Assembly (NCBI RefSeq): GCF_003217255.1
Contig: NZ_QJTE01000002.1
Span: 844,182 to 906,490, forward strand
Reading direction: 5' to 3'
DNA: 62,309 nt
Origin: Pseudoroseicyclus aestuarii
GTDB taxonomy: Bacteria; Pseudomonadota; Alphaproteobacteria; Rhodobacterales; Rhodobacteraceae
Made by a program: the position numbers and the translations under genes. This document shows positions 9,582 through 19,851 of the stretch, piece by piece. The notes beneath the pieces were generated by a model. It did not search any database, was not told where the DNA came from, and saw only the letters and a list, made by a program, of their open reading frames with translations. Positions within the stretch are counted from its first letter, which is position 1, and the number at the start of each line of letters is the position of its first letter.

Positions 9582-10589
9582 CTAGAAGCTGAGGGTGATC
9601 TTGCCGAAGTGGGCCCCGGATTCCTCGTGCCGGAAGGCATCGGCGATCTCATCCAGCGCGAAACTGCGGTCGAGCACGGGACGCAGGCCCGTGGCCTCCA
9701 TCGCGCGGACCATGTCCTGCTGGTGGCTGCGGCTGCCGACGACAAGACCCTGCAGCACCTGCTGCTTGCGCATGAGGTTCACTGTCGGCACCTCGCCCTT
9801 CACGCCGGTAAGGACGCCGATCAGGGCCATGTGGCCGCCGATCCGGCAGGCGTGGATCGAGTTGCGCAATGTCGCGGGGCCGCCGACCTCGACGACGATA
9901 TCGACGCCGCGTCCGCCGGTCATGCCGGCGATGGTCTTGCCCCAGTTCTCGTCCGTCTTGTAGTTCACGACGCCCGCGGCGCCCATCTCCGTCAGGCGGG
10001 CGAGCTTCTCGTCCGAGGAGGAGGTCGCGAAGACACGGGCACCCATGGCCCGGGCGATCTGCAGCGCGTAGATCGACACGCCGCCGGTGCCCAGGACCAG
10101 CACGTCGTCGCCGGGCTTGATCCCGGCATCGACTACCAGCGCGCGCCAGGCGGTCAGACTGGCGCAGGTCAGCGTCGCGGCCTCTTCGTGGCTCCAGCCC
10201 TCGGGGGCCTTGGTGAACCAGCTGGCGGGGCGCACGACGAGCTCGCGCGCATAGCCGTCGATGCCGTCGCCGGGCGTCTCGGAGAAGTCGCTGACCTTCG
10301 GCTCCCCGCTTTCCCACTTGGGGAAGAAACAGGAGACGACATTGTCGCCCGCGGCGAATTCGGTCACGCCCTCGCCCACGGCCTCGACGACGCCGGCGCC
10401 GTCGGACATCGGGATGCGCCCGTCCTCCGCCGGCATGGTGCCCGAGACCACGCCGTAGTCATGGAAGTTGAGAGAGCTGGCGTGGATACGAACCCTGATC
10501 TCGCCGGGGCCGGGATCGCCCGGATCCTCCATCTCGGTCACCGCCAGACGGTCCAGCCCGCCGGGCGCCTGTAGCTTGATCGCCTTCAT
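9582..10589 (-). CDS. Zinc-independent NAD(P)-dependent alcohol dehydrogenase/quinone reductase-like MDR protein
   Basis: This 335-residue medium-chain dehydrogenase/reductase has a GroES-like N-domain ([23 protein letters not shown]) and a Rossmann domain with [15 protein letters not shown] near residue 170. The catalytic zinc Cys/His set of classical alcohol dehydrogenases is not evident, placing it near the YogA/quinone reductase type. The substrate cannot be deduced. The start [11 protein letters not shown] is preceded by GAGGAACGCAGA; a longer in-frame start is less likely. Remarkably, it sits inverted between rpmD and rplO in the ribosomal superoperon. Confidence 0.85.
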   Translation of the reverse strand: MKAIKLQAPGGLDRLAVTEMEDPGDPGPGEIRVRIHASSLNFHDYGVVSGTMPAEDGRIPMSDGAGVVEAVGEGVTEFAAGDNVVSCFFPKWESGEPKVSDFSETPGDGIDGYARELVVRPASWFTKAPEGWSHEEAATLTCASLTAWRALVVDAGIKPGDDVLVLGTGGVSIYALQIARAMGARVFATSSSDEKLARLTEMGAAGVVNYKTDENWGKTIAGMTGGRGVDIVVEVGGPATLRNSIHACRIGGHMALIGVLTGVKGEVPTVNLMRKQQVLQGLVVGSRSHQQDMVRAMEATGLRPVLDRSFALDEIADAFRHEESGAHFGKITLSF

Positions 10590-10705
10590 TCTGCGTTCCT
10601 CTGTCATCGTTGCCGGGGAGCGGTGCCCTCTGCCCATGACCTAGGCATGATGGGGCGCGCATCAAATGGCATCGACGCAGCGGCAGGCCGAGGGGGCCGG
10701 ATCGC

Positions 10706-10734
10706 TTGCACGGCGCGCGGCAAGCGTGTATCTG
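10706..10734 (+). promoter_or_regulatory. Promoter candidate for rplO-secY-adk
   Basis: TTGCAC (10706-10711) and TATCTG (10729-10734) are spaced by 17 bases, in the gap between the inverted oxidoreductase and rplO. The upstream operon ends at a strong terminator, so a promoter is needed here. It leaves a leader of about 90 bases. Confidence 0.55.
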
Positions 10735-10829
10735 CCGCCGGTGGCCCCGTCCGGGGCGACTCAACCACCTGCAAAGCCGTGTTCGGCCGCTCCCGTCGCT
10801 GGGGGCCGCATCCGGCAAGGAGAAGCGAC

Positions 10830-11306
10830 ATGAAACTGAACGAACTGCGCGACAATCCCGGCGCCACCAAGAAGGCGATGCGCGTTGGCCGTGGCCCCGG
10901 CTCCGGCAAGGGCAAGATGGGCGGCCGTGGTATCAAGGGTCAGAAGTCCCGCTCGGGCGTCGCGATCAAGGGCTACGAGGGCGGCCAGATGCCGCTCTAC
11001 CAGCGTCTGCCCAAGCGCGGCTTCAACAAGCCGAACCGCAAGGAATTCGCCGTCGTGAACCTGGGCCTGATCCAGAAGTTCATCGACGCCGGCAAGCTGG
11101 GCAGCGAGATCACCGAGAACGAGCTGGTCGACAGCGGCCTCGTGCGCCGCAAGCGCGACGGCATCCGCGTTCTGGCCAAGGGTGACTTCACTGCCAAGGC
11201 CTCGATCACCGTCACCGGCGCCTCGAAGGGCGCTGTCGAGGCGGTCGAGAAGGCCGGCGGCAGCCTGACCGTCACCGGCGCCCCCGAGGCGGCCGCGGCC
11301 GAGTGA
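10830..11306 (+). CDS. rplO: 50S ribosomal protein L15
   Basis: A 158-residue L15 starting [22 protein letters not shown], followed by the Gly/Lys-rich extended arm [18 protein letters not shown] that threads into 23S rRNA. A longer open frame upstream is not part of the protein; AAGGAGAAGCGAC supports the start. It heads a separate transcript with secY and adk. Confidence 0.97.
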   Translation: MKLNELRDNPGATKKAMRVGRGPGSGKGKMGGRGIKGQKSRSGVAIKGYEGGQMPLYQRLPKRGFNKPNRKEFAVVNLGLIQKFIDAGKLGSEITENELVDSGLVRRKRDGIRVLAKGDFTAKASITVTGASKGAVEAVEKAGGSLTVTGAPEAAAAE

Positions 11307-11370
11307 GCCATCTGAGGCGATCGCTTGCTCTCGTAGCCTGCGCCGCTTAGATCGTTAGGTGTTCTTCCTC

Positions 11371-11401
11371 GCGCCGCCGGCCGGACACGGTCCGGCGGCG
11401 C
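11371..11401 (+). promoter_or_regulatory. Hairpin between rplO and secY
   Basis: GCGCCGCCGG (11371-11380) can pair with CCGGCGGCGC (11392-11401). There is no T run, so it is more likely an RNA-processing or attenuation structure than a terminator. It ends about 20 bases before secY. Confidence 0.35.
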
Positions 11402-11422
11402 TGACATGACAGAGAGCCGGCT

Positions 11423-12799
11423 ATGGCATCAGCAGCAGAACAGATGGCGTCCAACATGAGCTGGGGCGCCTTCGGCAAGGCGACCGAGCTTCGGCAGCGC
11501 ATCCTCTTCACCATCGGTCTTCTGATGGTCTACCGGCTTGGCACCTACATCCCGGTTCCCGGGATCGACGGCGCCTCTCTCCGGGAGTTCATGGAAGGGG
11601 CGGCCTCGGGCCTCGGCGGCGTGCTGTCGATGTTCACCGGCGGCGCGCTGGGGCGGATGGGCATCTTCGCCCTCGGCATCATGCCCTATATCTCGGCCTC
11701 GATCATCGTGCAGCTCATGGCTTCGATGTACGAGCCGCTCAAGCAGCTGAAGAAAGAGGGCGACGCCGGCCGCAAGAAGATTAACCAGTACACGCGCTAC
11801 GGCACCGTGCTGCTGGCGACCTTCCAGGCCTACGGCCTTGCCGCCAGCCTCGAGGCGGGCAACCTCGTGGCCGATCCCGGCTGGTTCTTCCGCATTTCCT
11901 GCATGATCACGCTGGTCGGCGGCACCATGTTCCTGATGTGGCTGGGCGAGCAGATCACCGCCCGCGGCATCGGCAACGGCATCAGCCTGATCATCTTCGT
12001 CGGCATCGTGGCCGAGCTTCCGGCCGCCGCGGCGCAGTTCCTCAGCCAAGGCCGCTCCGGCGCCATCGGGCCTGCGACCATCATCGGGGTGATCCTGCTG
12101 GTGATCGCGGTGCTGACCTTCGTGGTCTTCATGGAGCGCAGCCTGCGCAAGATCCACATCCAGTATCCCCGCCGCCAGGTGGGCATGAAGATGTACGACG
12201 GCGGCTCCTCGCATCTGCCGATGAAGGTGAACCCGGCCGGCGTGATCCCGGCGATCTTCGCCAGCGCCCTCCTGTTGCTGCCGACCACGATCTCGACCTT
12301 CTCGGGCGAGACGACGGGCCCGGTGCTGTCGACGCTGCTGGCGCTCTTCGGTCGCGGGCAGCCGCTCTACGTGCTGTTCTTCGGCGCGATGATCGTCTTC
12401 TTCACTTATTTCTACACCAAGGAAGTCGCCTTCAAATCCGAGGATGTCGCCGACAACCTCAAGAACCAGAACGGCTTCATTCCCGGCATCCGTCCGGGCA
12501 AGCGGACGGCGGAATACCTCGACTACGTGTTGAACCGCATCCTCGTCCTGGGGTCGGCCTATCTCGCGCTGGTGGCGCTTCTGCCCGAGATCCTGCGCAA
12601 CGCGATGGCGATCCCGATCTACTTCGGCGGCACCTCGATCCTGATCGTCGTCTCGGTCGGCATGGACACGATCCAGCAGGTCCAAAGCCACCTGCTCGCG
12701 CATCAGTACGAGGGTCTGATCGAGAAGTCGCAGCTGCGCGGCAAGCGCGGCGCGGCGGGCAAGGGCAAGCAGCGGACTAGGGGGCCGGCGCGGCGATGA
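11423..12799 (+). CDS. secY: Protein translocase subunit SecY
   Basis: This 458-residue inner-membrane protein is the channel of the Sec translocon with SecE and SecG. Signatures are [13 protein letters not shown] in the first segment region, [14 protein letters not shown] in TM2 (near residue 90) and [13 protein letters not shown] near residue 180. Ten hydrophobic segments are visible, and the C-terminus is basic. The stop overlaps the adk start as ATGA. The secY-adk order is conserved in bacteria. Confidence 0.97.
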   Translation: MASAAEQMASNMSWGAFGKATELRQRILFTIGLLMVYRLGTYIPVPGIDGASLREFMEGAASGLGGVLSMFTGGALGRMGIFALGIMPYISASIIVQLMASMYEPLKQLKKEGDAGRKKINQYTRYGTVLLATFQAYGLAASLEAGNLVADPGWFFRISCMITLVGGTMFLMWLGEQITARGIGNGISLIIFVGIVAELPAAAAQFLSQGRSGAIGPATIIGVILLVIAVLTFVVFMERSLRKIHIQYPRRQVGMKMYDGGSSHLPMKVNPAGVIPAIFASALLLLPTTISTFSGETTGPVLSTLLALFGRGQPLYVLFFGAMIVFFTYFYTKEVAFKSEDVADNLKNQNGFIPGIRPGKRTAEYLDYVLNRILVLGSAYLALVALLPEILRNAMAIPIYFGGTSILIVVSVGMDTIQQVQSHLLAHQYEGLIEKSQLRGKRGAAGKGKQRTRGPARR

Positions 12800-13452
12800 A
12801 CATCATTCTTCTGGGCCCGCCGGGAGCGGGGAAGGGGACCCAGGCACGGCGCCTCGTCGAGGAGCGGGGCATGGTGCAGCTCTCGACCGGCGACATGCTG
12901 CGGGCCGCGCGCACCAGCGGCACCGAGATGGGCAACAAGGTCGCCGAGGTCATGGACCAAGGGCATCTCGTCACTGACGAGATCGTCATCGGCCTGATCC
13001 GCGAGCACCTCTCGGCTCTGAAGGGCGCCGGCGCGATCTTCGACGGCTTCCCGCGCACCCTCGCGCAGGCCGACGCCCTCGAGGCGCTGCTCGAGGACAT
13101 GGGACAGCGTATCGACCACGTGATCGAGATGCGGGTCGAGGACGAGGTTCTCGTCGGCCGGATCACCGGGCGCGCCACCTGCGCGCAATGCGGCGACGTC
13201 TATCACGACGTGACGCGGCCGATCCCGACGGACGGTCATTGCACGACCTGCGGCGGGACGGAGTTCAAGCGCCGCGCCGACGACAATGCCGAAAGCCTGC
13301 GCACGCGGCTGCTGACCTACTACAAGCAGACCTCGCCGCTTGTCGGTTATTACCACGTGAAGGGCACCCTGCGCTCGATCGACGCGCTGGCCGAGATCGG
13401 GACCGTCGGCGACGAGATCGCCGCCGTGCTGAAAGAGCCCGAAAAGGTGTGA
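12796..13452 (+). CDS. adk: Adenylate kinase, zinc-lid type
   Basis: This enzyme interconverts ATP plus AMP with two ADP in the cytosol. The 218-residue protein has the P-loop GPPGAGKGT (7-15), the AMP-site motif DGFPRTLAQ near residue 83 and a long lid. The lid contains Cys129, Cys132, Cys149 and Cys152 in CXXC pairs, indicating structural zinc as in Gram-positive and many alphaproteobacterial enzymes. It overlaps secY by four bases. Confidence 0.97.
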   Translation: MNIILLGPPGAGKGTQARRLVEERGMVQLSTGDMLRAARTSGTEMGNKVAEVMDQGHLVTDEIVIGLIREHLSALKGAGAIFDGFPRTLAQADALEALLEDMGQRIDHVIEMRVEDEVLVGRITGRATCAQCGDVYHDVTRPIPTDGHCTTCGGTEFKRRADDNAESLRTRLLTYYKQTSPLVGYYHVKGTLRSIDALAEIGTVGDEIAAVLKEPEKV

Positions 13453-13497
13453 CCGCCTTTGCCGCCACCCGGCGGCAGGCGGAAACGCGCTTGGGTC

Positions 13498-13526
13498 TTG
13501 ACGCGGGGCGCCCGCGACAATATCCA
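13498..13526 (+). promoter_or_regulatory. Promoter candidate for rpsM-rpsK-rpoA-rplQ
   Basis: TTGACG (13498-13503) and TATCCA (13521-13526) are 17 bases apart. They lie in the 209-base gap between adk and rpsM, about 135 bases before the start codon. The -35 is near consensus and the -10 weak. The alpha operon probably begins here. Confidence 0.5.
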
Positions 13527-13661
13527 GCCCCATCTTAAGGATTCGGTCGTGCGGCAGCCGCCGCGCGGATCACCTGAACGACAGGCCCGCACCCATCGGC
13601 GCGGGCTTAAGTTGTGAAAAAAGGCTCTGGCGCGACGGAGCCGCAACGAAAGGATACCACC

Positions 13662-14030
13662 GTGGCACGTATTGCCGGCGTGAACCTCCCGACTGCGAAG
13701 CGGGTTCCCATCGCCCTGACCTACATCACCGGCATCGGTGATTCGACCGCCCGCCAGATCGCCGATGCCGCTGGCATTGATCACAGCCGCCGGGTCTCGG
13801 ACCTGAGCGACGCCGAAGTGCTGGCGATCCGCGAGTACATCGACAACAACCTGACCGTCGAGGGCGACCTGCGCCGCGAGACGCAGATGAACATCAAGCG
13901 GATGATGGACCTCGGCTCCTACCGCGGGCTGCGCCATCGCCGCAACCTGCCGGTCCACGGCCAGCGCACCCATACCAACGCTCGCACCCGCAAAGGCCCC
14001 GCGAAGGCCATTGCCGGCAAGAAGAAATAA
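13662..14030 (+). CDS. rpsM: 30S ribosomal protein S13 (GTG start)
   Basis: A 122-residue S13 that reads [25 protein letters not shown] from a GTG codon, with AAAGGA eight bases upstream. An in-frame ATG 48 bases earlier would add a non-family extension and was rejected. The C-terminal tail [19 protein letters not shown] contacts P-site tRNA. It is the first gene of the alpha operon. Confidence 0.95.
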   Translation: MARIAGVNLPTAKRVPIALTYITGIGDSTARQIADAAGIDHSRRVSDLSDAEVLAIREYIDNNLTVEGDLRRETQMNIKRMMDLGSYRGLRHRRNLPVHGQRTHTNARTRKGPAKAIAGKKK

Positions 14031-14044
14031 GGGAGCGCTAGATT

Positions 14045-14440
14045 ATGGCACGCGATACTCGCGCCCGTGGTGGCAAGAAAAAGGTCTCGAAGAACATCGC
14101 CGCCGGTGTGGCGCATGTGAACTCGTCCTTCAACAACACGAAAATCCTGATCTCCGACGTGCAGGGCAACGCGATCTCCTGGTCGTCTGCCGGTACGATG
14201 GGCTTCAAGGGCAGCCGCAAGTCGACGCCCTATGCCGCCCAGCTCGCCGCCGAAGATGCGGGCCGCAAGGCCCAGGAGCATGGCGTCAAGACCCTCGAGG
14301 TCGAGGTGCAGGGCCCCGGTTCGGGCCGCGAGAGCGCGCTGCGCGCCCTGGCTGCCGCCGGCTTCAACATCACGTCCATCCGCGACGTGACGCCGATCGC
14401 GCACAACGGCTGCCGTCCGCCGAAGCGCCGCCGCGTCTGA
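14045..14440 (+). CDS. rpsK: 30S ribosomal protein S11
   Basis: A 131-residue S11 with [21 protein letters not shown] near residue 21 and the C-terminal [18 protein letters not shown]. It lines the E-site side of the platform. It follows rpsM after 14 bases. After the stop, CCGGGGC and GCCCCGG can pair around a 16-base loop ahead of rpoA. Confidence 0.98.
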   Translation: MARDTRARGGKKKVSKNIAAGVAHVNSSFNNTKILISDVQGNAISWSSAGTMGFKGSRKSTPYAAQLAAEDAGRKAQEHGVKTLEVEVQGPGSGRESALRALAAAGFNITSIRDVTPIAHNGCRPPKRRRV

Positions 14441-14551
14441 TTTCCGGTTTTTGCCGGGGCTGCGTCCATTGGCGCGGCCCCGGTTCGTCATTTTGAAACC
14501 TCGGGAGTCCGCGCTCTGGTGCAGGAGAGCGGACAGGAATGGAGGGAATGC

Positions 14552-15568
14552 ATGATCCACAAGAACTGGGCCGAGCTGATCAAGCCGACGCAGCTTGACG
14601 TGCGTCCGGGCAGCGATCCTCAGCGCGAGGCGACCGTGGTCGCCGAACCGCTCGAGCGTGGCTTCGGTCTGACGCTGGGCAACGCGCTGCGGCGCGTCCT
14701 GCTGTCGTCGCTGCAGGGGGCCGCGATCACCTCCGTGCAGATCGACAACGTCCTGCACGAGTTCTCGTCGGTTGCCGGCGTGCGCGAGGACGTGACAGAC
14801 ATCGTCCTCAACCTCAAGGGCGTCTCCCTGAAGATGGAAGTCGAGGGGCCCAAGCGCCTCTCCGTTCAGGCCACCGGCCCGGGCGCCGTCACCGCGGGCG
14901 ACATCAGCGAGAGCGCCGGGATCGAGGTCCTGAACCGCGATCACGTGATCTGCCACCTCGACGATGGTGCCTCGCTCTACATGGAGCTGACGGTCAACAC
15001 CGGTAAGGGCTATGTCGCGGCCGACAAGAACAAGCCGGAAGACGCGCCGATCGGCCTGATCGCGATCGATGCGATCTATTCGCCGGTCAAGAAGGTCAGC
15101 TATGATGTTCAGCCCACCCGCGAGGGGCAGGTTCTGGACTACGACAAGCTGACGATGAAGGTCTCGACCGACGGCAGCATCACCCCCGAGGACGCCGTAG
15201 CCTATGCCGCGCGCATCCTGCAGGACCAGCTGCAGGTCTTCGTCAACTTCGAAGAGCCGGACAATGGCGCCGGTGCCTCGATGGACGAGGGGCTGGAGTT
15301 CAACCCGCTGCTTCTGAAGAAGGTCGACGAGCTGGAGCTTTCGGTCCGCTCGGCGAACTGCCTGAAGAACGACAACATCGTCTACATCGGCGACCTGATC
15401 CAGAAGACCGAAGCCGAGATGCTGCGCACCCCGAACTTCGGCCGCAAGTCGCTGAACGAGATCAAGGAAGTGCTGTCCGGCATGGGCCTGCACCTCGGCA
15501 TGGAAGTCGAGGACTGGCCGCCCGACAACATCGAGGATCTCGCCAAGAAGTTCGAAGACCAGTTCTAA
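14552..15568 (+). CDS. rpoA: RNA polymerase alpha subunit
   Basis: This 338-residue protein starts [17 protein letters not shown] and has the assembly-domain motif [23 protein letters not shown] near residue 37. The C-terminal domain contains [16 protein letters not shown] and ELLRT-like [12 protein letters not shown], which binds UP elements and activators. An in-frame ATG 33 bases earlier lacks family support; GGAGGGAATGC precedes this start. rpsD is absent between rpsK and rpoA, as in other alphaproteobacteria. Confidence 0.98.
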   Translation: MIHKNWAELIKPTQLDVRPGSDPQREATVVAEPLERGFGLTLGNALRRVLLSSLQGAAITSVQIDNVLHEFSSVAGVREDVTDIVLNLKGVSLKMEVEGPKRLSVQATGPGAVTAGDISESAGIEVLNRDHVICHLDDGASLYMELTVNTGKGYVAADKNKPEDAPIGLIAIDAIYSPVKKVSYDVQPTREGQVLDYDKLTMKVSTDGSITPEDAVAYAARILQDQLQVFVNFEEPDNGAGASMDEGLEFNPLLLKKVDELELSVRSANCLKNDNIVYIGDLIQKTEAEMLRTPNFGRKSLNEIKEVLSGMGLHLGMEVEDWPPDNIEDLAKKFEDQF

Positions 15569-15572
15569 AAAA

Positions 15573-15592
15573 GGGCGGGCTTCGGCCCGCCC
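15573..15592 (+). terminator. Hairpin between rpoA and rplQ
   Basis: GGGCGGGC and GCCCGCCC form an 8-base-pair stem with a TTCG loop, directly after the rpoA stop and an A-rich stretch. No T tract follows, so it is more likely a processing or partial termination site within the alpha operon. Confidence 0.45.
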
Positions 15593-15688
15593 CTCGGACC
15601 TGAAACGACCCGGGCAATGATGCCCCAAGGAGAGCCGCTGACACGCATCGGTGGCCGGACAAAGCATAAAAGCTGAAGGAGTTAGACA

Positions 15689-16108
15689 ATGCGTCACGGA
15701 AGCGGATACCGCCGTCTCAACCGCACCCACGAGCACCGCAAGGCGCTCTTCGCCAACATGGCCGGCAGCCTGATCGAGCACGAGCAGATCAAGACGACCC
15801 TGCCCAAGGCGAAGGACCTCAAGCGCGTGGTCGAGAAGCTGATCACCCTTGGCAAGCGCGGCGATCTGCACGCGCGCCGCCAGGCTGCCGCGCAGCTCAA
15901 GCAGGACCAGCACGTCGCCAAGCTGTTCGAGATCCTCGGCCCGCGCTACGCTGAGCGTTCGGGCGGCTACGTCCGCGTGCTGAAGGCCGGCTTCCGCTAC
16001 GGCGACATGGCGCCGATGGCGATCATCGAACTGGTTGACCGCGACGAGAGCGCCAAGGGCGCCGCCGACCGCGCCCGTCTCGAGGCGGAAGAGGCGCTGG
16101 AGGACTGA
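15689..16108 (+). CDS. rplQ: 50S ribosomal protein L17
   Basis: A 139-residue L17 starting [24 protein letters not shown], with the conserved [28 protein letters not shown]-terminal acidic extension ([12 protein letters not shown]) exceeds the E. coli form by about 12 residues. It ends the ribosomal superoperon; a strong terminator follows. Confidence 0.97.
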   Translation: MRHGSGYRRLNRTHEHRKALFANMAGSLIEHEQIKTTLPKAKDLKRVVEKLITLGKRGDLHARRQAAAQLKQDQHVAKLFEILGPRYAERSGGYVRVLKAGFRYGDMAPMAIIELVDRDESAKGAADRARLEAEEALED

Positions 16109-16135
16109 TCCTCCCCCCTTCGTTACGGCATCCTC

Positions 16136-16161
16136 AGGGCCCCGCTTCGGCGGGGCCCTTT
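16136..16161 (+). terminator. Intrinsic terminator after rplQ
   Basis: AGGGCCCCGC (16136-16145) pairs with its complement after a TTCG loop and is followed by TTTGCGTTT. It ends the alpha operon and may also serve the leftward gene ending at 16176. Confidence 0.8.
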
Positions 16162-16175
16162 GCGTTTCAGGCGGG

Positions 16176-17003
16176 TCAGCGTGGTGCGCTCTCCAGCGCC
16201 AGGGCGAGGGCCCGCGCGATCTGCTCATGCCCTGTCGGCCCGGGCAGGCTGGCGCCGCCCAAGCGCGGCGGCGGGGCGCCTGCGAGGGCGAGGAGGTGGT
16301 CCACCGGCTCGGGCGCGACCTCGACCGTGACGATGTCGCGGACGCGCGGGCGCAGCGCCTCGACCATCGCGCTGGTGACGAAGAGGGGCCGCTGCTTCGG
16401 CAGTCCGGAGGCGGCCTCTGCGCGCTCTGGTGCCGGCGCCGTCAGGCTCAGGAGATGCGGCGGCGTCTCCAGCCGGTCGAGCAGCGTCTGGATACGGGCC
16501 CGCCAGGCGCATTGCAGCTCTTCGCGCACAGCCTCGAAGCGGGTTCTGCAGGTCGCGTGAAGCACCTCCAGCAGGTGCCACGTGAAACAGATCTCGGAAA
16601 AATCGGTCTCGGGATAAAGCGCCTCGAGCACGCTCGAGGGCCGCAGGAAGCGGTCGTTCCGGCGCGGGTGGACCCGGTAGAATCGATTCGACATGTTCGC
16701 CGCGTCCATGACCTGCAGCACCACCTGGTCGGCCGCGCGGCAGAGCGTCAGGATCTGCGGATCATGCAGGAAGGCGTCGATGCCCGCGTTCATGCAGCCG
16801 AGGTTCAGCGCGCGATGCCCCGTCGCCTGCTCGACCAGCGCGGGGAAGGGGGTTTCCACCATCCTGCCGAAGGTCTCGGTGCTGCCGACAAAGGCGGTAT
16901 AGGACGCCTTGAGAGAGCGGCGCGGGCCGCGGAACAACAGCTTCGACTGACCGTAGACGCAGGCGCCGTAGTACGGCTCCTGGCCCAAGTGCTCGTGCTT
17001 CAT
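16176..17003 (-). CDS. DUF6473-like protein, function unknown
   Basis: A 275-residue soluble protein beginning [29 protein letters not shown], followed by [21 protein letters not shown] and [16 protein letters not shown] recognise this arrangement from Rhodobacteraceae DUF6473 proteins. FVGSTETFG and the Gly-Cys segment recall the first blocks of GDSL/SGNH hydrolase folds, but a full catalytic triad cannot be assigned. The C-terminal 110 residues are Arg/Ala/Leu-rich. It is divergent from the 3-hydroxyacyl-CoA dehydrogenase gene and convergent with rplQ. Confidence 0.75.
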   Translation of the reverse strand: MKHEHLGQEPYYGACVYGQSKLLFRGPRRSLKASYTAFVGSTETFGRMVETPFPALVEQATGHRALNLGCMNAGIDAFLHDPQILTLCRAADQVVLQVMDAANMSNRFYRVHPRRNDRFLRPSSVLEALYPETDFSEICFTWHLLEVLHATCRTRFEAVREELQCAWRARIQTLLDRLETPPHLLSLTAPAPERAEAASGLPKQRPLFVTSAMVEALRPRVRDIVTVEVAPEPVDHLLALAGAPPPRLGGASLPGPTGHEQIARALALALESAPR

Positions 17004-17102
17004 TGTCCAGATCCCTTCGACGTTGCGGCCAGTATGCCGCGGCGGGGTTTCGGAATGCCTAAACCGCGCCTAGACTGCGCCGGGCAGGCGAGGGGGCTGG
17101 GT

Positions 17103-17978
17103 ATGACAATTGAGACGGTGGGCATCGTCGGGGCCGGGCAGATGGGATCGGGCATCGCCCTGGTCAGCGCCTTGGCCGGGCTGGAGGTGCATCTGACCGA
17201 CGCCAGCGCCGGCGCGCTGGAGGCCGCGCCGCGCATCATCGCGCGTCTTCTGGACCGCCGCGTCGCCAAGGGGGCGCTGTCGCAGCAGGAGCGGGACGAG
17301 GCGCTGGGGCGCATCGCCTATGCGCCGGACCTCTCGGCGATCGGCGGCAGCGATCTGGTGATCGAGGCGGCGACGGAGCGCGAGGCGTTGAAGCTGGACA
17401 TCTTCCGCCAGCTGGTGCCGCATCTGGGGCCGCAGACGATCCTCGCGACCAATACCTCCTCGATTTCGATCACGCGGCTGGCCGCGGCGACGGACCGGCC
17501 GCAGCGGATGCTTGGCGTGCATTTCATGAACCCGGTCCCGGCGATGGCCCTGGTCGAGGTGATCCGTGGCCTCGCCACGGATGGGGCCGTCGTCGAGGCG
17601 GCGCTGGCCTTCGTGCGGCGGCTCGGCAAGACGCCGGTCGAGGCGCGCGATCACCCGGCCTTCATCGTCAACCGCATCCTGATCCCCATGGTCAACGAGG
17701 CCGTTTTCGCCCTGCACGACGGGGTGGGGGACGTGGCCGCCATCGACGCGGCGATGACCCTCGGGGCGAACCAGCCGATGGGGCCGCTGGCGCTGGCCGA
17801 CCTCATCGGCCTCGACACGTGCCTCTCGATCATGGAGGTGCTGCAGCGCGAGACGGGCGATCCCAAGTATCGTCCCAGCCCGCTGCTGCGCGCCCATGTC
17901 GATGCCGGCTGGCTGGGCCGCAAGAGCGGCCGCGGCTTTTACGACTACAGCGGCGAAGTGCCGGTGCCCGCCGGCTAG
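17103..17978 (+). CDS. 3-hydroxybutyryl-CoA dehydrogenase
   Basis: This 291-residue enzyme oxidises (S)-3-hydroxyacyl-CoA to 3-oxoacyl-CoA with NAD. The N-terminal Rossmann motif is GAGQMGSG (10-17). The catalytic His140 lies in [11 protein letters not shown], with [10 protein letters not shown] before it. The C-domain has [19 protein letters not shown] and ends in [11 protein letters not shown], as in PaaH/Hbd proteins. In this group it usually serves butyrate or polyhydroxybutyrate-linked metabolism. The start follows GGGGGCTGGGT; a much longer upstream frame is a shadow of the opposite gene. Confidence 0.93.
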   Translation: MTIETVGIVGAGQMGSGIALVSALAGLEVHLTDASAGALEAAPRIIARLLDRRVAKGALSQQERDEALGRIAYAPDLSAIGGSDLVIEAATEREALKLDIFRQLVPHLGPQTILATNTSSISITRLAAATDRPQRMLGVHFMNPVPAMALVEVIRGLATDGAVVEAALAFVRRLGKTPVEARDHPAFIVNRILIPMVNEAVFALHDGVGDVAAIDAAMTLGANQPMGPLALADLIGLDTCLSIMEVLQRETGDPKYRPSPLLRAHVDAGWLGRKSGRGFYDYSGEVPVPAG

Positions 17979-17991
17979 GCGCGGGCACGGG

Positions 17992-19581
17992 CTAGCCGAT
18001 CGCCGCGGCACGCACCGCCTCGTCCACATGGGGCGCAAAACGCTCGAAGTTCTTCGCGAACAGCTGGGCGAGCTTTTGCGCCTGCGCGTCGAAGGCGGCG
18101 CCGTCGGCCCATGTGTCGCGCGGCGTCAGGAGCGCAGCATCGACGCCCGGCGCCTCCAGCGGCACCGCGAAGCCGAAGACCGGATCGCTGCGGAAGGCGC
18201 CCTGCGCGAGCCGCCCGTCAAGCGCGGCGGCCAGCAGGGCCCGCGTGGCCGCGATCGGCATCCTGTGGCCGGTGCCATGGGGGCCGCCGGTCCAGCCGGT
18301 GTTGACCAGCCACAGGTCCGGGCCATGCGCCTCGATCTTTTCGCGCAGCATGGCGCCATAGACTTCGGGGCGGCGGGGCATGAAGGGCGCGCCGAAGCAG
18401 GTCGAAAAGGTGGGCTGCGGCTCGGTCACGCCCTGCTCGGTGCCCGCGACCTTCGAGGTGAAGCCTGAAAGGAAATGGTAGACCGCCTGCGCCGGGGTCA
18501 GCCGGGCGATGGGCGGCAGCACGCCGAAGGCGTCGCAGGTCAGCATCACGACGTTGCGCGGATGCCCGCCAAGGCCGGTGGCGCTGGCGCTGGCGATCGC
18601 CTCGAGCGGGTAGGCGCAGCGCATGTTCGCCGTGATGGAATCATCCTCGAAATCCAGCGCCTGCGTCTCGGGGTCGCGGATCATATTCTCGATCACGGTG
18701 CCGAAGCGGCGGGTGGTGGCGTGGATCTCGGGCTCCGCCTCGGGCGAGAGGGAGATGGTCTTGGCGTAGCAGCCGCCCTCGATGTTGAAGATGCCGCGAT
18801 CGGACCAGCCGTGCTCGTCGTCGCCGATCAGGGTGCGGTCGGGCGCCGCCGAAAGCGTCGTCTTGCCGGTCCCCGAGAGGCCGAAGAAGATGGCGACGTC
18901 CTCGGGGTCCTCCGGCGCATGGTTGGCCGAGCAATGCATCGGCAGCACCCCCCGCTCGGGCAGCAGGTAGTTCAGCAGCGTGAAGACGGCCTTCTTGGTC
19001 TCGCCGGCGTAATGCGTGCCGGCGATCAGCACGCAGCGCGCATCGAAGTTCAGCGCGATCACCGTGCCGCTGCGGCAGCCGTGGCGGGCCGGATCGGCGG
19101 TGAAGCCGGGGCAGTTCACCACAGTCCAGTCGGGCGCGAAGCGGGCCAGGGCCTCGGCGTCGGGCCGGCGCAGCAGGTGGCGGATGAAGAGGGCGTGCCA
19201 GGCAAGTTCGGTGACCACGCGGACCTTCAGCTGCGCTTGCGCGTCGGCGCCGGCCAGCAGGTCCTGCACCTGCGGCTCGCGCCCCGCGAGGTAGTCCATC
19301 ATGTCGCCGTGCAGGCGCTGCCAGGCCTCCGGCGCCATTGGGGCGGTGGTGTCCCACCAGATGCCCTGCTCGGTGCTGGCGCTGCGGACGACGAACTTGT
19401 CCCGGGGGCTGCGGCCGGTATGGGCTCCGGTGCGGACGTCCAGCACGCCCCCCGGCCCCAGGTGGCCCTCCCCGGCGCGCAGCGCGACCTCGATCAGCTG
19501 GGCCTCGTCCAGATTGTGGCACGCCCTCTTCGGAAGAGGGGCGATGTCGGTAAGAGTGTCCTCCGGCGCGGTCTGCAGCAT
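17992..19581 (-). CDS. pckA: Phosphoenolpyruvate carboxykinase (ATP)
   Basis: This enzyme converts oxaloacetate plus ATP to phosphoenolpyruvate and CO2, the entry to gluconeogenesis. The 529-residue protein shows [14 protein letters not shown] near residue 50, the P-loop GLSGTGKT (234-241) and the following GDDEHGW metal site. An AGGAGG ribosome-binding site precedes MLQTAPED; upstream in-frame codons are not part of the protein. It is divergent from chvI, an arrangement also known in rhizobia, where ChvI controls pckA. Confidence 0.97.
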   Translation of the reverse strand: MLQTAPEDTLTDIAPLPKRACHNLDEAQLIEVALRAGEGHLGPGGVLDVRTGAHTGRSPRDKFVVRSASTEQGIWWDTTAPMAPEAWQRLHGDMMDYLAGREPQVQDLLAGADAQAQLKVRVVTELAWHALFIRHLLRRPDAEALARFAPDWTVVNCPGFTADPARHGCRSGTVIALNFDARCVLIAGTHYAGETKKAVFTLLNYLLPERGVLPMHCSANHAPEDPEDVAIFFGLSGTGKTTLSAAPDRTLIGDDEHGWSDRGIFNIEGGCYAKTISLSPEAEPEIHATTRRFGTVIENMIRDPETQALDFEDDSITANMRCAYPLEAIASASATGLGGHPRNVVMLTCDAFGVLPPIARLTPAQAVYHFLSGFTSKVAGTEQGVTEPQPTFSTCFGAPFMPRRPEVYGAMLREKIEAHGPDLWLVNTGWTGGPHGTGHRMPIAATRALLAAALDGRLAQGAFRSDPVFGFAVPLEAPGVDAALLTPRDTWADGAAFDAQAQKLAQLFAKNFERFAPHVDEAVRAAAIG

Positions 19582-19643
19582 GATCTGGCCTCCTGGTCCT
19601 GCGTTCACGGAGCATAGAGGCCGTCTGGCAAGGGCGAGAAGCC

Positions 19644-19676
19644 TGTTAGCGCAACCGGCTAAATGTTTGCGCAACC
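19644..19676. promoter_or_regulatory. Tandem 13-base direct repeat in the pckA-chvI control region
   Basis: TGTTAGCGCAACC (19644-19656) and TGTTTGCGCAACC (19664-19676) are near-identical and exactly 20 bases, two helical turns, apart. They lie upstream of the pckA start, about 65-95 bases before it. The core TTGCGCAA of the second copy is palindromic. Either an OmpR-class regulator such as ChvI (tandem direct repeats) or a LacI-type regulator could bind. No other gene lies in this 270-base gap. Confidence 0.5.
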
Positions 19677-19851
19677 ATGATTTCTGTTCTTGCCGGGTGA
19701 GACATTTTAGCCAAAGGCAAAGCAATTCTCGTCGAATATGGCTGGCTTGAGGCGCCGATTCGCCGCTTGCTCTTGCTTGGTGGCCGAAAAGGGGCGAGGA
19801 CTGGCCTTCAAAGCCGGCCCGTGCCGGTCAACAGGTATTGGAGAGGCTGCG

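Noticed and set aside
13919-16228. A 769-codon minus-strand open frame across rpsK, rpoA and rplQ
   Set aside because: It is antisense to three invariant ribosomal and polymerase genes and has no family similarity or ribosome-binding site.
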